From: Betaproteobacteria bacterium
Lineage (GTDB): Bacteria; Pseudomonadota; Gammaproteobacteria; Burkholderiales; Casimicrobiaceae
Direction of reading: 5' to 3'
Assembly (NCBI GenBank): GCA_013298765.1
Contig: JAAFJA010000010.1
Location: forward strand, 106,454 to 170,453
DNA: 64,000 nucleotides
This document shows, in pieces, positions 46,599 to 54,927 of this stretch. Made by a program: the position numbers and the translations under genes. Under the pieces are notes generated by a model, which was given only the letters and a program-made list of their open reading frames with translations, had not been told where the DNA came from and searched no databases. Positions within the stretch are counted from its first letter, which is position 1. Each line of letters starts with the position of its first letter.

Positions 46599-47714
46599 TC
46601 ATGGACTCAGAAGTTTTCCACTACGGATCGGCTCACGGCCCGCGATCTTCGCCAAGCGCTGACCAGCAATGGCATAGCGGCTACGTGTGCGCGCGAAAAG
46701 CACGCCATCAATCTCGGAGCTGAGCGCGAGCTCGCTTCGGGAAATCGGATCGACGAGGTGCGCCACAATCTCACCCTGATTGATCCAATCGCCAACCGCG
46801 CGCTCAAAGACGACAATCCCGGCTACGGGCGCTGCGAGCGGAAGCACACCGGCAAGGGGTGTCGCTGCCACTGCGGTCGGGATTGCGCTCGGATGATCCA
46901 ATAAGATCGCGCCTTCAAGCGCCGCGAAACGCAAAATAGCATCGGCATCATGACGCGCGAGCGCCGTCGAAACATCCCCATCACCGCGCAATTCAACGGT
47001 CGTCGAGAAGCAGGATTGAGAGATAGGATACTCGGAGAAAATTCTCGCAAGCTCCAGCCAGGTGCGCGATACCGCCTCATCAAACGGGTGATCGCCAGAC
47101 ACCTCAGCGGTGAGCAGCGCTTTTGCACCGAGCGCCGCAGCGAGCGGCCCTGCGCGATGCGCGTGCGCAGTGCTCGTGTAGAGGTGAGTCACCGCTTCGC
47201 TGTCGCAGTGCAGGTCAAGTACGACATCAGCATCAACCGCGAGCGAAAGCAGTGTGCGACGTAATGCCGAGACTTCATCGCTGACGCAAAGCGTGCTCAC
47301 GCTTTCAAGCAGCGCGACGCGGATAAGTTCACGGTTCTGCCCGGCATTGACAGTCAAGCGCCCACGTACGCGCTCAGCTACGGGCGCAATCAGTTCCGGG
47401 AAGTGACGATTGAAATTCGTACCATCGGCGAGTGAGAAGCGACCGAATGAACTTCCTTGAATGGATTGTGCGAGGCCAATCGGATTGGCAACCGGCACGA
47501 CCACAATTTCGCCTACTACCTTCCCCTCTGCTTCGAGCGTTTCTAGGCGATTGCAAAGCTGTACAGCGGTCAACATTCCAGGAATTTCGTCAGCATGGAG
47601 GGCCGCCTGGATGTAGATTTTTGGCCCTACGGCTGCGCGACCAAACCGGAATACCTGAAGTGAGCGAGTCGTCCCGGAGGTTGAATACGGCAGTTCGATT
47701 TTTTCAATACGCAT
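46599..47714 (-). CDS. M14-family zinc hydrolase, probable beta-aspartyl-arginine dipeptidase
   Basis: 371 residues, cytoplasmic, of the AstE/aspartoacylase branch of M14 carboxypeptidases. Zinc ligands are His40 and Glu43 in ALHADEIPG and His169 in VVLDLHCDSEA. NFNRHFP (100-106) is the substrate-binding Asn-x-Arg motif of aspartoacylase-like enzymes; Glu241 in TTVELRGDGDV is the catalytic base. A C-terminal beta-rich domain (about 290-360, with IVVFERAVGDWINQGEIVAHLVDP) resembles a lipoyl/biotinyl-like cap. It is encoded inside the transporter operon, 2 bases after a permease stop and 1 base before the ATPase. M14 enzymes named CphZ are known to split beta-Asp-Arg from cyanophycin, and this context fits. 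A generic N-acyl-amino-acid deacylase is the alternative. Confidence 0.72.
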   Translation of the reverse strand: MRIEKIELPYSTSGTTRSLQVFRFGRAAVGPKIYIQAALHADEIPGMLTAVQLCNRLETLEAEGKVVGEIVVVPVANPIGLAQSIQGSSFGRFSLADGTNFNRHFPELIAPVAERVRGRLTVNAGQNRELIRVALLESVSTLCVSDEVSALRRTLLSLAVDADVVLDLHCDSEAVTHLYTSTAHAHRAGPLAAALGAKALLTAEVSGDHPFDEAVSRTWLELARIFSEYPISQSCFSTTVELRGDGDVSTALARHDADAILRFAALEGAILLDHPSAIPTAVAATPLAGVLPLAAPVAGIVVFERAVGDWINQGEIVAHLVDPISRSELALSSEIDGVLFARTRSRYAIAGQRLAKIAGREPIRSGKLLSP

Positions 47715-47716
47715 GG

Positions 47717-48442
47717 CTATTTCGCGATCACTGCGTCGGCAGGCGTCACGTCCGTTTGCGGACGCAAATGCTTTAACCAGCGGCGCTCGGCAAGTCTGAA
47801 TATGCCGATCAAGGAGAAGGTCAAAACAAAGTAGAAAACGGCTACGGTGCCGAAGGCCTCTACCGTTGCGAGATGATTGGCGTAAACGTCACGAGCAACG
47901 CGGGTTAGATCAACGAGCGTTACCGTGCTAGCAATGGCTGTCGCGTGCATCATGCCAACGGCCTCATTCGAATACTGGGGCAGCGCCCGACGCAGCGCGC
48001 TCGGCAGCAGAATTCGGCGATACAAGTCGAAGTTCGACATGCCGAGGCTCTTCGCAGCCTCAATCTCCCCGTGCGGCGTTGCGCGCAGTGCCCCAGCGAT
48101 GATTTCTGTGGTGTACGCGGTGGTGTTGATTGCAAACGCAAGCCACGCGCAAAACCATGCTTCGCGAAACAGATTCCATGCGACCGATTCTCGAATGAAT
48201 TCGATTTGCGCGAAACCGTAATAAATGATGAAGAGTTGCACCAAAAGCGGTGTCCCTCTAATGACGTAGGTGTAGAGCCAAACGGGCTTTGCGAGCCATG
48301 GGTTGGGCGACACACGCGCGACCGCGAGCGGCACAGAAAGCAGTAAGCCGGACGCCAGCGAGATAGCGAGTAGCAGCAGCGTAACCTTGAGTCCCGCGAA
48401 AAAATCCGGCAATGAACCAACAACCACTGACCAATCAATCAT
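47717..48442 (-). CDS. Polar amino-acid ABC importer permease (HisM-like)
   Basis: 241 residues, about five membrane segments, with the family signature VIRGTPLLVQLFIIYYGFAQ and the EAA loop EIEAAKSLGMSNFDLYRRILLPSALRRALPQYSN. It forms the inner-membrane channel with the HisQ-like permease. Its start overlaps the end of the upstream permease gene by 4 bases and its stop is 2 bases before the M14 gene, so the unit is tightly coupled. The family imports histidine, arginine, lysine, ornithine or glutamine; exact ligand unknown. Confidence 0.94.
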   Translation of the reverse strand: MIDWSVVVGSLPDFFAGLKVTLLLLAISLASGLLLSVPLAVARVSPNPWLAKPVWLYTYVIRGTPLLVQLFIIYYGFAQIEFIRESVAWNLFREAWFCAWLAFAINTTAYTTEIIAGALRATPHGEIEAAKSLGMSNFDLYRRILLPSALRRALPQYSNEAVGMMHATAIASTVTLVDLTRVARDVYANHLATVEAFGTVAVFYFVLTFSLIGIFRLAERRWLKHLRPQTDVTPADAVIAK

Positions 48443-49131
48443 TTGAATTCCGCCTTCCGCACGCCTAGGGAAAAGCGCTTTTCCACGCGGCTCAAGAGCA
48501 AGATCGAAACCGTGGTAATGGCCAAATAGATCGCCGCAACTGCCAAGTAGAAGTCAAGCGGTTGTCGGGTTGCCGCTGCTGCAAGCCCAGCACGCTGCAT
48601 CATGTCATCAAGGCCAATGATCGATACCAGCGCAGTCGCCTTGATCATGATGAGCCAGTTGTTGGTAAAGCCAGGAATTGCGTGGCGAATCATCTGCGGC
48701 AAGGTGATTCGCCTGAGCACTTGAACGCGACTCATGCCAACCGAGAGCGCGGCTTCCATTTGCCCCTTGGGAATGGCAAGAATTGCGCCCCGAAAGGTTT
48801 CGGTCATGTAAGCACCGAATACAAATCCAATCGTGAGCACACCGGCGGTGAAAGCGGGGACCTCGATGTACTCGCCGCCCGCTTTCATCACGAGATAGTT
48901 CAAGAGTGCTTGCCCACCGTAGAACACCATCAGCATGAGCGCGAGCTCGGGAATACCGCGGATCAACGTCGTGTACACATCAACGATCATCCGTGCAGCG
49001 CGCGAGTTTGAAAGTTTGGCTGCAGCCCCCGCGAGGCCAAAGACGCAGGCAATCGCCAACGATAGCACTGCCACTTGTAGCGAAGTGAGCAGCCCCTCAA
49101 GAATGGCGGGAAGATATCCGTGAAGTATCAA
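48439..49131 (-). CDS. Polar amino-acid ABC importer permease (HisQ-like)
   Basis: 230 residues with about five membrane segments. The amino-terminal family motif TTLIRGIPELALMLMVFYGGQ and the EAA loop QMEAALSVGMSRVQVLRRITLPQMIRHAIPGFTN are clear. The GIPELALML wording is characteristic of HisQ/ArtQ-type subunits for basic amino acids. It pairs with the HisM-like permease, overlapping it by 4 bases. It lies 190 bases after the binding-protein gene; no terminator is seen in that gap, so read-through is likely. Confidence 0.94.
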   Translation of the reverse strand: MILHGYLPAILEGLLTSLQVAVLSLAIACVFGLAGAAAKLSNSRAARMIVDVYTTLIRGIPELALMLMVFYGGQALLNYLVMKAGGEYIEVPAFTAGVLTIGFVFGAYMTETFRGAILAIPKGQMEAALSVGMSRVQVLRRITLPQMIRHAIPGFTNNWLIMIKATALVSIIGLDDMMQRAGLAAAATRQPLDFYLAVAAIYLAITTVSILLLSRVEKRFSLGVRKAEFK

Positions 49132-49321
49132 TGGAAGCTCTTATGAGTGCGTGAGCTATGGTGATATCGGACTATGCGAGGAAGCGCGCCAAAGATAACC
49201 AAGCGTGAGTAAGGTTCTTTGAGCAATACGTGCGTAGCGAGTCGAACGAGTGGGGGAGCGTGATCGGCTAAACAGATGATTCACGCTCGGTAAGAGCAAA
49301 GAGTCCTATTGCCTCGTTTCC

Positions 49322-50104
49322 TTACTTCCTATTTGGCGAAACATCAAAATCGAAATACTTGTCCGCTAATTTTTTATAGGTGCCATTCGCCATGATCGCC
49401 TTGAGCGCACTGTTGATTTTGTCCCTCAACGCGTCGTCGCCTTTGCGAATAGCGATGCCGACGCCAGCACCAGCCCCAAGGTTCACCGCTGGCCCCACCT
49501 GCGCATAGCCTTTCCCCTCGGGTTTCTTAAGAAATGCCTCGCCCGAGACAACGCTCGACCCGAAGCCGATGTCGGCACGACCGGCAGTGAGTTCCATGTA
49601 GACATCGGTTTCCTTATTTACCAGTAGCGTTTCGCTACCCTTGTAGTTATCCGCCACGAACTTGGCGCGTGGGCTGTTGCGAATGACTGCGATTTTTTTA
49701 CCCTTTAGCGATTCAGGAGTCGCGTCCTTGAACGCGCCGGCCTTGGCGACCCAGCGCGAAGGCACATCGTAGTACGGGTCAGAGAAATCAACCGCCTTCT
49801 TGCGCTCCTCGCTAATGGTCATCGACGCCACAATCGCGTCAAACTTTTTCACGTTAAGCGCTGGAATCATGCCATCCCATTCCTGCTTCACCAGCGTGCA
49901 CTCAGCCTTCAGCTGCGCGCAGATCGCGTTCGCGATATCAATGTCGAAGCCAGAGAGATCGCCGCTGGGGGCGATTTGCGAGAAGGGCGGATAGTTCCCT
50001 TCTACACCGATGCGAATTTTTTTCCATTCGGGGGCTTGTGCGAGGGCCGTGACGCTAATCGCCGCGGCAGCAAAACAGAGAAGATGACGAGCGAGCGATT
50101 TCAT
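49322..50104 (-). CDS. Polar amino-acid ABC importer binding protein
   Basis: 260 residues from the ATG at 50104, which has GAGG eight bases upstream; the frame is open to 50173 without support. A signal peptide ends VTALAQAPE. Family 3 solute-binding features: IRIGVEGNYPPFSQIAPSGDLSGFDIDIANAICAQL, CTLVKQEWDGMIPALNVKKFDAIVASMTISEERKKAVDFSDPYY and GKKIAVIRNSPRAKFV. The domain type (HisJ/ArgT-like) binds basic amino acids. It heads the transporter operon, divergent from the RpiR regulator, with a shared operator candidate at 50203-50218. The actual ligand could be a beta-Asp-Arg dipeptide if the locus serves cyanophycin. Confidence 0.93.
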   Translation of the reverse strand: MKSLARHLLCFAAAAISVTALAQAPEWKKIRIGVEGNYPPFSQIAPSGDLSGFDIDIANAICAQLKAECTLVKQEWDGMIPALNVKKFDAIVASMTISEERKKAVDFSDPYYDVPSRWVAKAGAFKDATPESLKGKKIAVIRNSPRAKFVADNYKGSETLLVNKETDVYMELTAGRADIGFGSSVVSGEAFLKKPEGKGYAQVGPAVNLGAGAGVGIAIRKGDDALRDKINSALKAIMANGTYKKLADKYFDFDVSPNRK

Positions 50105-50263
50105 ACGGAATACCTCATTGGCTTCAAAAAGTTTCAGGCGCGGAGGAAACAAGGCCGCAGCGCTTGTGTGCAATATACAAGAATTTGCAATCTTTGTACA
50201 TTTGAAAAAATATTTTCATAAACACAAAATTCGTGCGTCATCTTTTTGAGACGGTGCGCTAGC
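50105..50263. promoter_or_regulatory. Divergent promoter region of importer operon and RpiR regulator
   Basis: Short AT-rich region containing the operator candidate at 50203-50218 and another spaced inverted repeat (TGCAA...TTTGCA, 50169-50189). Confidence 0.55.
50203..50218. promoter_or_regulatory. Operator candidate (RpiR regulator), site 3
   Basis: TGAAAAAATATTTTCA has perfect TGAAAA/TTTTCA arms and a four-base spacer, the same architecture as the two sites before the TonB receptor at 45392. Confidence 0.5.
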
Positions 50264-51265
50264 ATGAATGCATCGAACCGCCTATCACCCAATAAACGTC
50301 TAGCACTCACCGACATGCCTGAAAAAGCAAAGAACTCGACCGATCTCGTTGCCGTCGGCACGCCGGAGCTTACCTTTGCGCGCTCGCCTTTGGGGCAACG
50401 TCTTCTCGATTTGCAGAATTCAGGCTCTCGTTCAAACCGCGCCATCGCGGAGTATTTGCTGCGCAATCCGCTTCGAATCCCCGCCATCGGAATTGAAGAA
50501 CTTGCGTCACGCACAGGGGTGTCAGCAGCAACACTTTCGCGCTTCGCGCGCGCGGCAGGGTTCGATGGCTACGCTGAGTTGCGTGCGGCAGCGGCCGATT
50601 CCCTTCTAGGGATGCTTCAGCCTGTTGAGAAACTCCGCTCGTCGATTCAGTCAAGCGCCGGGAAATCGGGCGGTGCGAATGTTTTGGTGAGCGGGCTCGA
50701 AGCGAGTGTGAACAACGTGAGAAGTGCGGCCGAGAGTCTTGACCCAAAAGCGCTAACAACAATCGTGTCGCTTATCTCGCGCGCTAACGAGGTCTACACG
50801 CTCGGCTTCGGCTTATCCTCCCACCTTGCCTCAATCCTCGCCTTGGACTTACAGCCGTTCTGCGCACGCTTAACTAACGTGGTGGAGTTTGGCGGCACTG
50901 AAGTCGCGGCGGGCCGGTTGCTCAATATTGGTAAGCGCGATGTGTTGATCGTGCTCTCGTTCCCGCGCTATGCCACCGACGCAATCCGGCTCACGAGCTA
51001 TGCGCGCACGCGCGGCGCGAAGATCGTAGCGATCACCGATTCGCCCGCATCTCCCTTGGCACAACTCGCGGATTACTTGCTTTTCGCACCAGCGAACCAT
51101 CCGGTTCTATCGAGCGGACTTTCGGCAGCGCTAGTTGTCGTTGAAGCGCTCGTTTCTGCGCTGATGATTTCAAATCCAGATAACGTGAAACAGGCGAGCA
51201 AACTAACCGACGCCATCGCGGCGTATCTCGTGGATGGAACCGATACTCATTCGCGCAAAAGCTAG
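50264..51265 (+). CDS. RpiR/MurR-family transcriptional regulator
   Basis: 333 residues from the ATG at 50264; a TTG at 50246 is an alternative. The N-terminal RpiR helix-turn-helix is at about residues 50-120 (NRAIAEYLLRNPLRIPAIGIEELASRTGVSAATLSRFARAAGFDGYAELR). A SIS domain covers about 165-300 (VYTLGFGLSSHLASILALDL, VLIVLSFPRYATDAIRLTSYARTRGAKIVAITDS). SIS domains bind phosphosugars or other small effectors. In this position the effector may be an amino acid or dipeptide, which would be unusual for the fold. It is divergent from the importer operon and is its likely repressor. A short tail extends N-terminal to the HTH domain. Confidence 0.9.
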   Translation: MNASNRLSPNKRLALTDMPEKAKNSTDLVAVGTPELTFARSPLGQRLLDLQNSGSRSNRAIAEYLLRNPLRIPAIGIEELASRTGVSAATLSRFARAAGFDGYAELRAAAADSLLGMLQPVEKLRSSIQSSAGKSGGANVLVSGLEASVNNVRSAAESLDPKALTTIVSLISRANEVYTLGFGLSSHLASILALDLQPFCARLTNVVEFGGTEVAAGRLLNIGKRDVLIVLSFPRYATDAIRLTSYARTRGAKIVAITDSPASPLAQLADYLLFAPANHPVLSSGLSAALVVVEALVSALMISNPDNVKQASKLTDAIAAYLVDGTDTHSRKS

Positions 51266-51388
51266 TTTAGCTTCAAGCGAGTATGCCCTGTTACGTAAGG
51301 GCTAGCAGCTCTTTTACATCATTTTTGCTTGCGCTCTACATTTGATGTCGGCCCAGAATTAGCGTGAACTTCAGCTCGAAAGCTTTCC

Positions 51389-52018
51389 TTAAACGAAATT
51401 AAGAATACCGTGAGCACGAAGTCCGTCGCTCACATCCGTTTGGCCTTTTACGTGGACGGTGCGCCAGCAACGTGACGCGGCAGCGGCCACGTTCGCGACG
51501 GAATCGTCAAGAAACAGTGTGCTTTCAGGCACTAACTGGTAGACGTCTTCAAGCGCGGCAAAGATCGCTGCGTTTGGTTTCGACAATCGCGCGCGTGCCG
51601 AGAAAATTCCGCCGTCAAACCGCCTTGTCCATTCAAACCGTCTCTCAAGAATGTCGGCGAATTCGCCGGGCATATTGGAGAGATAGAAGACGCGAAGCTT
51701 GGCACCACGATCTCGGGCATCGAAGAGCGCGCTCATCGCGGCAATCGACGACTCAAGCGGCGGCAAAACATGCGGTATGTTGCCAACGAAAGCGGCAAAC
51801 TTCTCCTCGTCGCACCCGAGCTTCGGTGCAAGCGCGCGTGCAAGCTCCGATAAGTCGTAGTCCCCGTTGTCATACGCAATCCAATCGTCACTCACCATCG
51901 CGGCAGCAAACGAATGCGGGGTATGGTGCGCCGGGAGTTCATTTGCGAAATGCGTACTCGCCAACTGCGCAGGATTCCAGTCAAGCAACACATTGCCGAA
52001 ATCGAAAACGATGTTCAT
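51389..52018 (-). CDS. HAD-superfamily hydrolase
   Basis: 209 residues from the ATG at 52018 (MNIVFDFGNVLLDWNP); an ATG 13 codons upstream is possible. Motif I DFGNVLLDW carries the nucleophile region (Asp-x-Gly-x-Val instead of the classical Asp-x-Asp-x-Thr: the second Asp is replaced by Gly). Motif II is YLSNMP, motif III a Lys in RLSKPNAAIF, and motif IV LFLDDSVANVAAA. The DFGNVL form is found in the epoxide hydrolase N-terminal/haloacid subgroup, for example YihX-type glucose-1-phosphatases. Substrate unknown. It is convergent with the RpiR regulator. Confidence 0.88.
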   Translation of the reverse strand: MNIVFDFGNVLLDWNPAQLASTHFANELPAHHTPHSFAAAMVSDDWIAYDNGDYDLSELARALAPKLGCDEEKFAAFVGNIPHVLPPLESSIAAMSALFDARDRGAKLRVFYLSNMPGEFADILERRFEWTRRFDGGIFSARARLSKPNAAIFAALEDVYQLVPESTLFLDDSVANVAAAASRCWRTVHVKGQTDVSDGLRAHGILNFV

Positions 52019-52167
52019 GGGTTTTGAAAGATGTGGGGCAGGTTCGGTGCGATCCATTTAACAATGGCTCGCGATCAAAGGGAGACGCAAACGAGCGAAA
52101 GTCGTCCGCCTCGGTACATGGGACAACTTCTGACGCAACAAATTTGCGGCATGGCATCCCTGTATAG

Positions 52168-52902
52168 CTAGCGCACGATTGCAGTCGCGATGCCTGCGAT
52201 TGACAAGATGGCGAGCACAGAGAGAACCGCTTTCCGAAATTGTGCCTCGCTGACAATGTGAAAGCCACGCGAACCTATCGCAATACCTAGAAGCAGCGGC
52301 AAAGCGAGCCACGCCGCGTTTGCAAAGGTCGCCTTCGACACCACGCCATGCCAACTCCCCCAAAAGAGCGAGTAAATAGCACTTCCAAAAAACAAAACGA
52401 TGAGCGTCGCACGCAGCGGCTTGGCCGGGATCGATGCCGCGAACAGTATCGTTGAGGCCACCATACCCCCAAGCGACGACGCCCCCGCCATGAATCCGGC
52501 CACCAGCCCCGTGCTAAATCGAAGCGCAAACCCATCGGGCAACTTGGGTCGAGCATTTAGCAATAGACAAGCGGACGCAAAAAGCAGCGCGACGCAGCCT
52601 CCAATCCGAATCGCGTCTTGCGGCGCGTAAGCGAGGGCGAGTACGCCCATGGGCACCGAAATCGCGTAGCCCAACCCCATCGGCGTCAGCCACCGCCAAT
52701 TCACATCACGCCAAACCGCTGGAATCATCCAAAGGCTTGCCAGCACTTCGAGCGCTTGTGCCGAAGGTATTAGCGTTTTCGGGGCCACGAAAAACGCCCC
52801 GCTCGCGACCAATACGGCAGACAAGCCAAACCCCGAGAATCCGCGCACGACACCAGCTGCAAACGCGCACACGGCCAAGGGCCACCAATCGATCCAACTC
52901 AT
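52168..52902 (-). CDS. TauE/SafE-family sulfite/sulfonate exporter-like permease
   Basis: 244 residues with seven to eight membrane segments. The family features are the glycine-rich first segment AAGVVRGFSGFGLSAVLVASGAFF and the repeat half GLVAGFMAGASSLGGMVASTILF with the SGLGG-like turn. Members move sulfite, sulfoacetate or related organosulfur anions, and many are uncharacterised. It stands alone; the gap after it (52903-53256) holds a MITE-like element. Confidence 0.88.
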   Translation of the reverse strand: MSWIDWWPLAVCAFAAGVVRGFSGFGLSAVLVASGAFFVAPKTLIPSAQALEVLASLWMIPAVWRDVNWRWLTPMGLGYAISVPMGVLALAYAPQDAIRIGGCVALLFASACLLLNARPKLPDGFALRFSTGLVAGFMAGASSLGGMVASTILFAASIPAKPLRATLIVLFFGSAIYSLFWGSWHGVVSKATFANAAWLALPLLLGIAIGSRGFHIVSEAQFRKAVLSVLAILSIAGIATAIVR

Positions 52903-53256
52903 AGACTCTACGTTAGCGGAATTTCCAGACTAGCGAGCGCCGCGAGACAGCTCGCGACTAAGGCGAGCCGCTTGCGGCGCTGAAGGGCTATTTCATCGCG
53001 CCGACGTTTCTGAGCTCCCGAGTGGGTCCTACACTTCAATCCTAGGAAAGCGCTGAATAAGTCTCTGCGATTCGTCGCGTGGCGGATTGGGATGAACTGA
53101 AGCGTTGGAACTTCGAGGCATAGCGGGGCTATGTTGAGAAATTTCAACGCTCCGGATCGCCCAAGCCCGCCGATGCCTGCCGTGTTTCGGCAAGTCTGCC
53201 TTCGGACGCGAGAGACTTATTCAGCGTTTCCCCAGAAACACATCGAACTAAGCAAT
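52903..53256. other. Intergenic region with MITE-like element
   Basis: 354 bp between the divergent TauE/SafE and 2TM genes. Over half is the inverted-repeat element at 53045-53231. No gene seen. Confidence 0.5.
53045..53231. mobile_element. 187-bp inverted-repeat (MITE-like) element
   Basis: The left end GGAAAGCGCTGAATAAGTCT and right end (reverse complement) GGAAACGCTGAATAAGTCT differ by one base insertion and continue CT. Inside, GCGTTGGAA/TTTCAACGC forms a further imperfect hairpin. No target duplication is obvious and no transposase is present. It ends 26 bp before the start of the first 2TM gene. Confidence 0.6.
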
Positions 53257-53577
53257 ATGGACGAAGAAGTCATCCTCCCCGGCATGAGCGAGCGCGAAAT
53301 CTACATTCGCCGTCGCGTGAAGCGACTCGCAGAGTTTTATCGGCATCTGACGATGTATGTGATCATCATGTCGGTCATTTGGATCGGTAGTCTGGTCTTA
53401 ATGAAAAAAGCGCCCGCCGCGTGGTGGCAGTGGTGGCAGATTTGGCCGACTGTGGGTTGGGGCCTCTCAGTCTTGGTGCACGGGTTGAGCGTCTTGCCAA
53501 GATACGGCTTCTTCTCTCTCGACTGGGAACAGAAAAAGGTTCGCGAATTGCTCGATAAAAATCCAGCCGACCGCTGA
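53257..53577 (+). CDS. 2TM-domain protein 1
   Basis: 106 residues from the ATG at 53257; the frame is open upstream through the MITE-like element without support. MSEREIYIRRRVKRLAEFYRHLTMYVIIMSVIWIGSLV, then WWQWWQIWPTVGWGLSVLVHGLSVL and FFSLDWEQKKVRELLDKN match the 2TM (PF13239-type) domain: a basic helix, two membrane helices and a conserved W-E-x-K-K motif. The same domain forms the N-terminus of the next gene and of the LytS-type kinase after it. Probably a membrane partner of that kinase. No clear ribosome site. Confidence 0.8.
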   Translation: MDEEVILPGMSEREIYIRRRVKRLAEFYRHLTMYVIIMSVIWIGSLVLMKKAPAAWWQWWQIWPTVGWGLSVLVHGLSVLPRYGFFSLDWEQKKVRELLDKNPADR

Positions 53578-53588
53578 TTGACAAGATC

Positions 53589-53945
53589 ATGAGGTCTGCC
53601 ATCAATCCGCTTGCCCCCTCGGCCGCAGAACGCCGAATTCGCGAACTTGTCATCCGTCGGCGCGTTGAGCGGCAGGCGGAATTTTTCCGGCATTTGCTTT
53701 TCTATCTCGTGGTTTGCGCGCTATTGTGGGCGATCAATCTTTGGCAAATTCGGGATATCGGATTTATGCGCACTGATCGCTGGTGGGCATTCATCGTCAC
53801 CGCTGCGTGGGGTATCGGAGTTTTCACACATGGGCTATCGGTTGCGATGAGTCGCCTGCCAAAAGTACCCTTCCTGTCGCTTGATTGGGAAGAGAAAAAG
53901 GTCCGTGAACTCATGAAGCATGACGAAGAAGTAAACGCACGATGA
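53589..53945 (+). CDS. 2TM-domain protein 2
   Basis: 118 residues, a second stand-alone 2TM domain: RRIRELVIRRRVERQAEFFRHLLFYLVVCALLWAINLW, then DRWWAFIVTAAWGIGVFTHGLSVAM and FLSLDWEEKKVRELMKHDEE. It begins 11 bases after the first 2TM gene and overlaps the kinase start by 4 bases (ATGA), so these genes are translated together. The repeated D-W-E-x-K-K-V-R-E-L motif is shared with protein 1 and, as AWEEKKIAEL, with the kinase. Confidence 0.8.
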   Translation: MRSAINPLAPSAAERRIRELVIRRRVERQAEFFRHLLFYLVVCALLWAINLWQIRDIGFMRTDRWWAFIVTAAWGIGVFTHGLSVAMSRLPKVPFLSLDWEEKKVRELMKHDEEVNAR

Positions 53946-54859
53946 ACGCCGCCACCTCTTCTACACCGCTCACGAGCTACGACGTCGCGCTGCGCCGCGC
54001 GCGCAAGAAAGCGAAAGAAATTCGCGACTTCTACATGAACGTCGTGGCGTATTGCGTGGTGATCCCTGTACTTTGGCTTATCAACATTTTTTCGCCAGGC
54101 CCATGGTGGGCGCAGTGGGCAACAATCGGTTGGGGCTTGGGGCTCACGATCCACGGGCTCACCGTGTTCGCCGACGGCACGTTTTTCGGCACCGCTTGGG
54201 AAGAGAAAAAAATTGCAGAACTGATGGCCAACGAACAACTGAAAGTCGTTTCAGGTGAGAAGCAGCTCGTGCAAGCTCAGATGCGAATGCTGCAAGCGCA
54301 GATCGAGCCTCATTTCCTGTTCAACACACTCGCCAACATACAGAGTCTGATCGCAAAATCGCCCGATCGCGCCAATTTGATGATGGATAACTTCATTGCC
54401 TACTTGCGGCAATCCCTCACGGCGTCCCGTTCACAAGAGGGTACGGTGAAACAAGAAATTGATCTTGTGCGCCACTACCTCGAACTCATCAAGATTCGCA
54501 TGGCGGAGCGACTCACGTTCGCAATTGATATCGACGCTTCGCTGGATCGCCATGCGCTGCCGCCAATGCTGCTGCAGCCCGTGGTTGAAAACGCCATCAA
54601 ACACGGCCTTGAGCCGAAAGAGGACGGCGGCCACATCTCTATACATGCGCGAGGCTTAGGCGGCGGTTCGCAAATCCAATTTGTAATCGCTGACAACGGG
54701 CTTGGCTTCGGCGCGAATGCAGACAGCGCGGGTACTGGCGTCGGGCTCACTAATTTGCGTGAACGGCTCAAAGTGCTCTACGACGGCGCGGCATCCATGG
54801 AAATCACGGACGCCAGTCCAGGGACAAAAGTCTCAATCACGATCCCAGCAAAGCGATAA
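53942..54859 (+). CDS. LytS-type histidine kinase with 2TM sensor
   Basis: 305 residues. A 2TM domain (about 14-98, ending AWEEKKIAEL) precedes a His_kinase domain. The phospho-accepting His124 is in QAQIEPHFLFNTLANIQSL, followed by the linker VRHYLELIKIRMAERL and an HATPase with the N-box LLQPVVENAIKHGL and the G-boxes DNGLGFG and GVGLTNLRERL. This is the LytS/YehU class of sensor kinases. The sensor has no large periplasmic domain, so it probably reads membrane state or interacts with the two preceding 2TM proteins. Followed by its LytTR response regulator. Confidence 0.92.
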   Translation: MNAATSSTPLTSYDVALRRARKKAKEIRDFYMNVVAYCVVIPVLWLINIFSPGPWWAQWATIGWGLGLTIHGLTVFADGTFFGTAWEEKKIAELMANEQLKVVSGEKQLVQAQMRMLQAQIEPHFLFNTLANIQSLIAKSPDRANLMMDNFIAYLRQSLTASRSQEGTVKQEIDLVRHYLELIKIRMAERLTFAIDIDASLDRHALPPMLLQPVVENAIKHGLEPKEDGGHISIHARGLGGGSQIQFVIADNGLGFGANADSAGTGVGLTNLRERLKVLYDGAASMEITDASPGTKVSITIPAKR

Positions 54860-54927
54860 CTGTCGACACCGCTTTTCACTGCTCACTACTTAGCTCCACA
54901 AATTCACTCCTTCAATCGGCCGCCATC

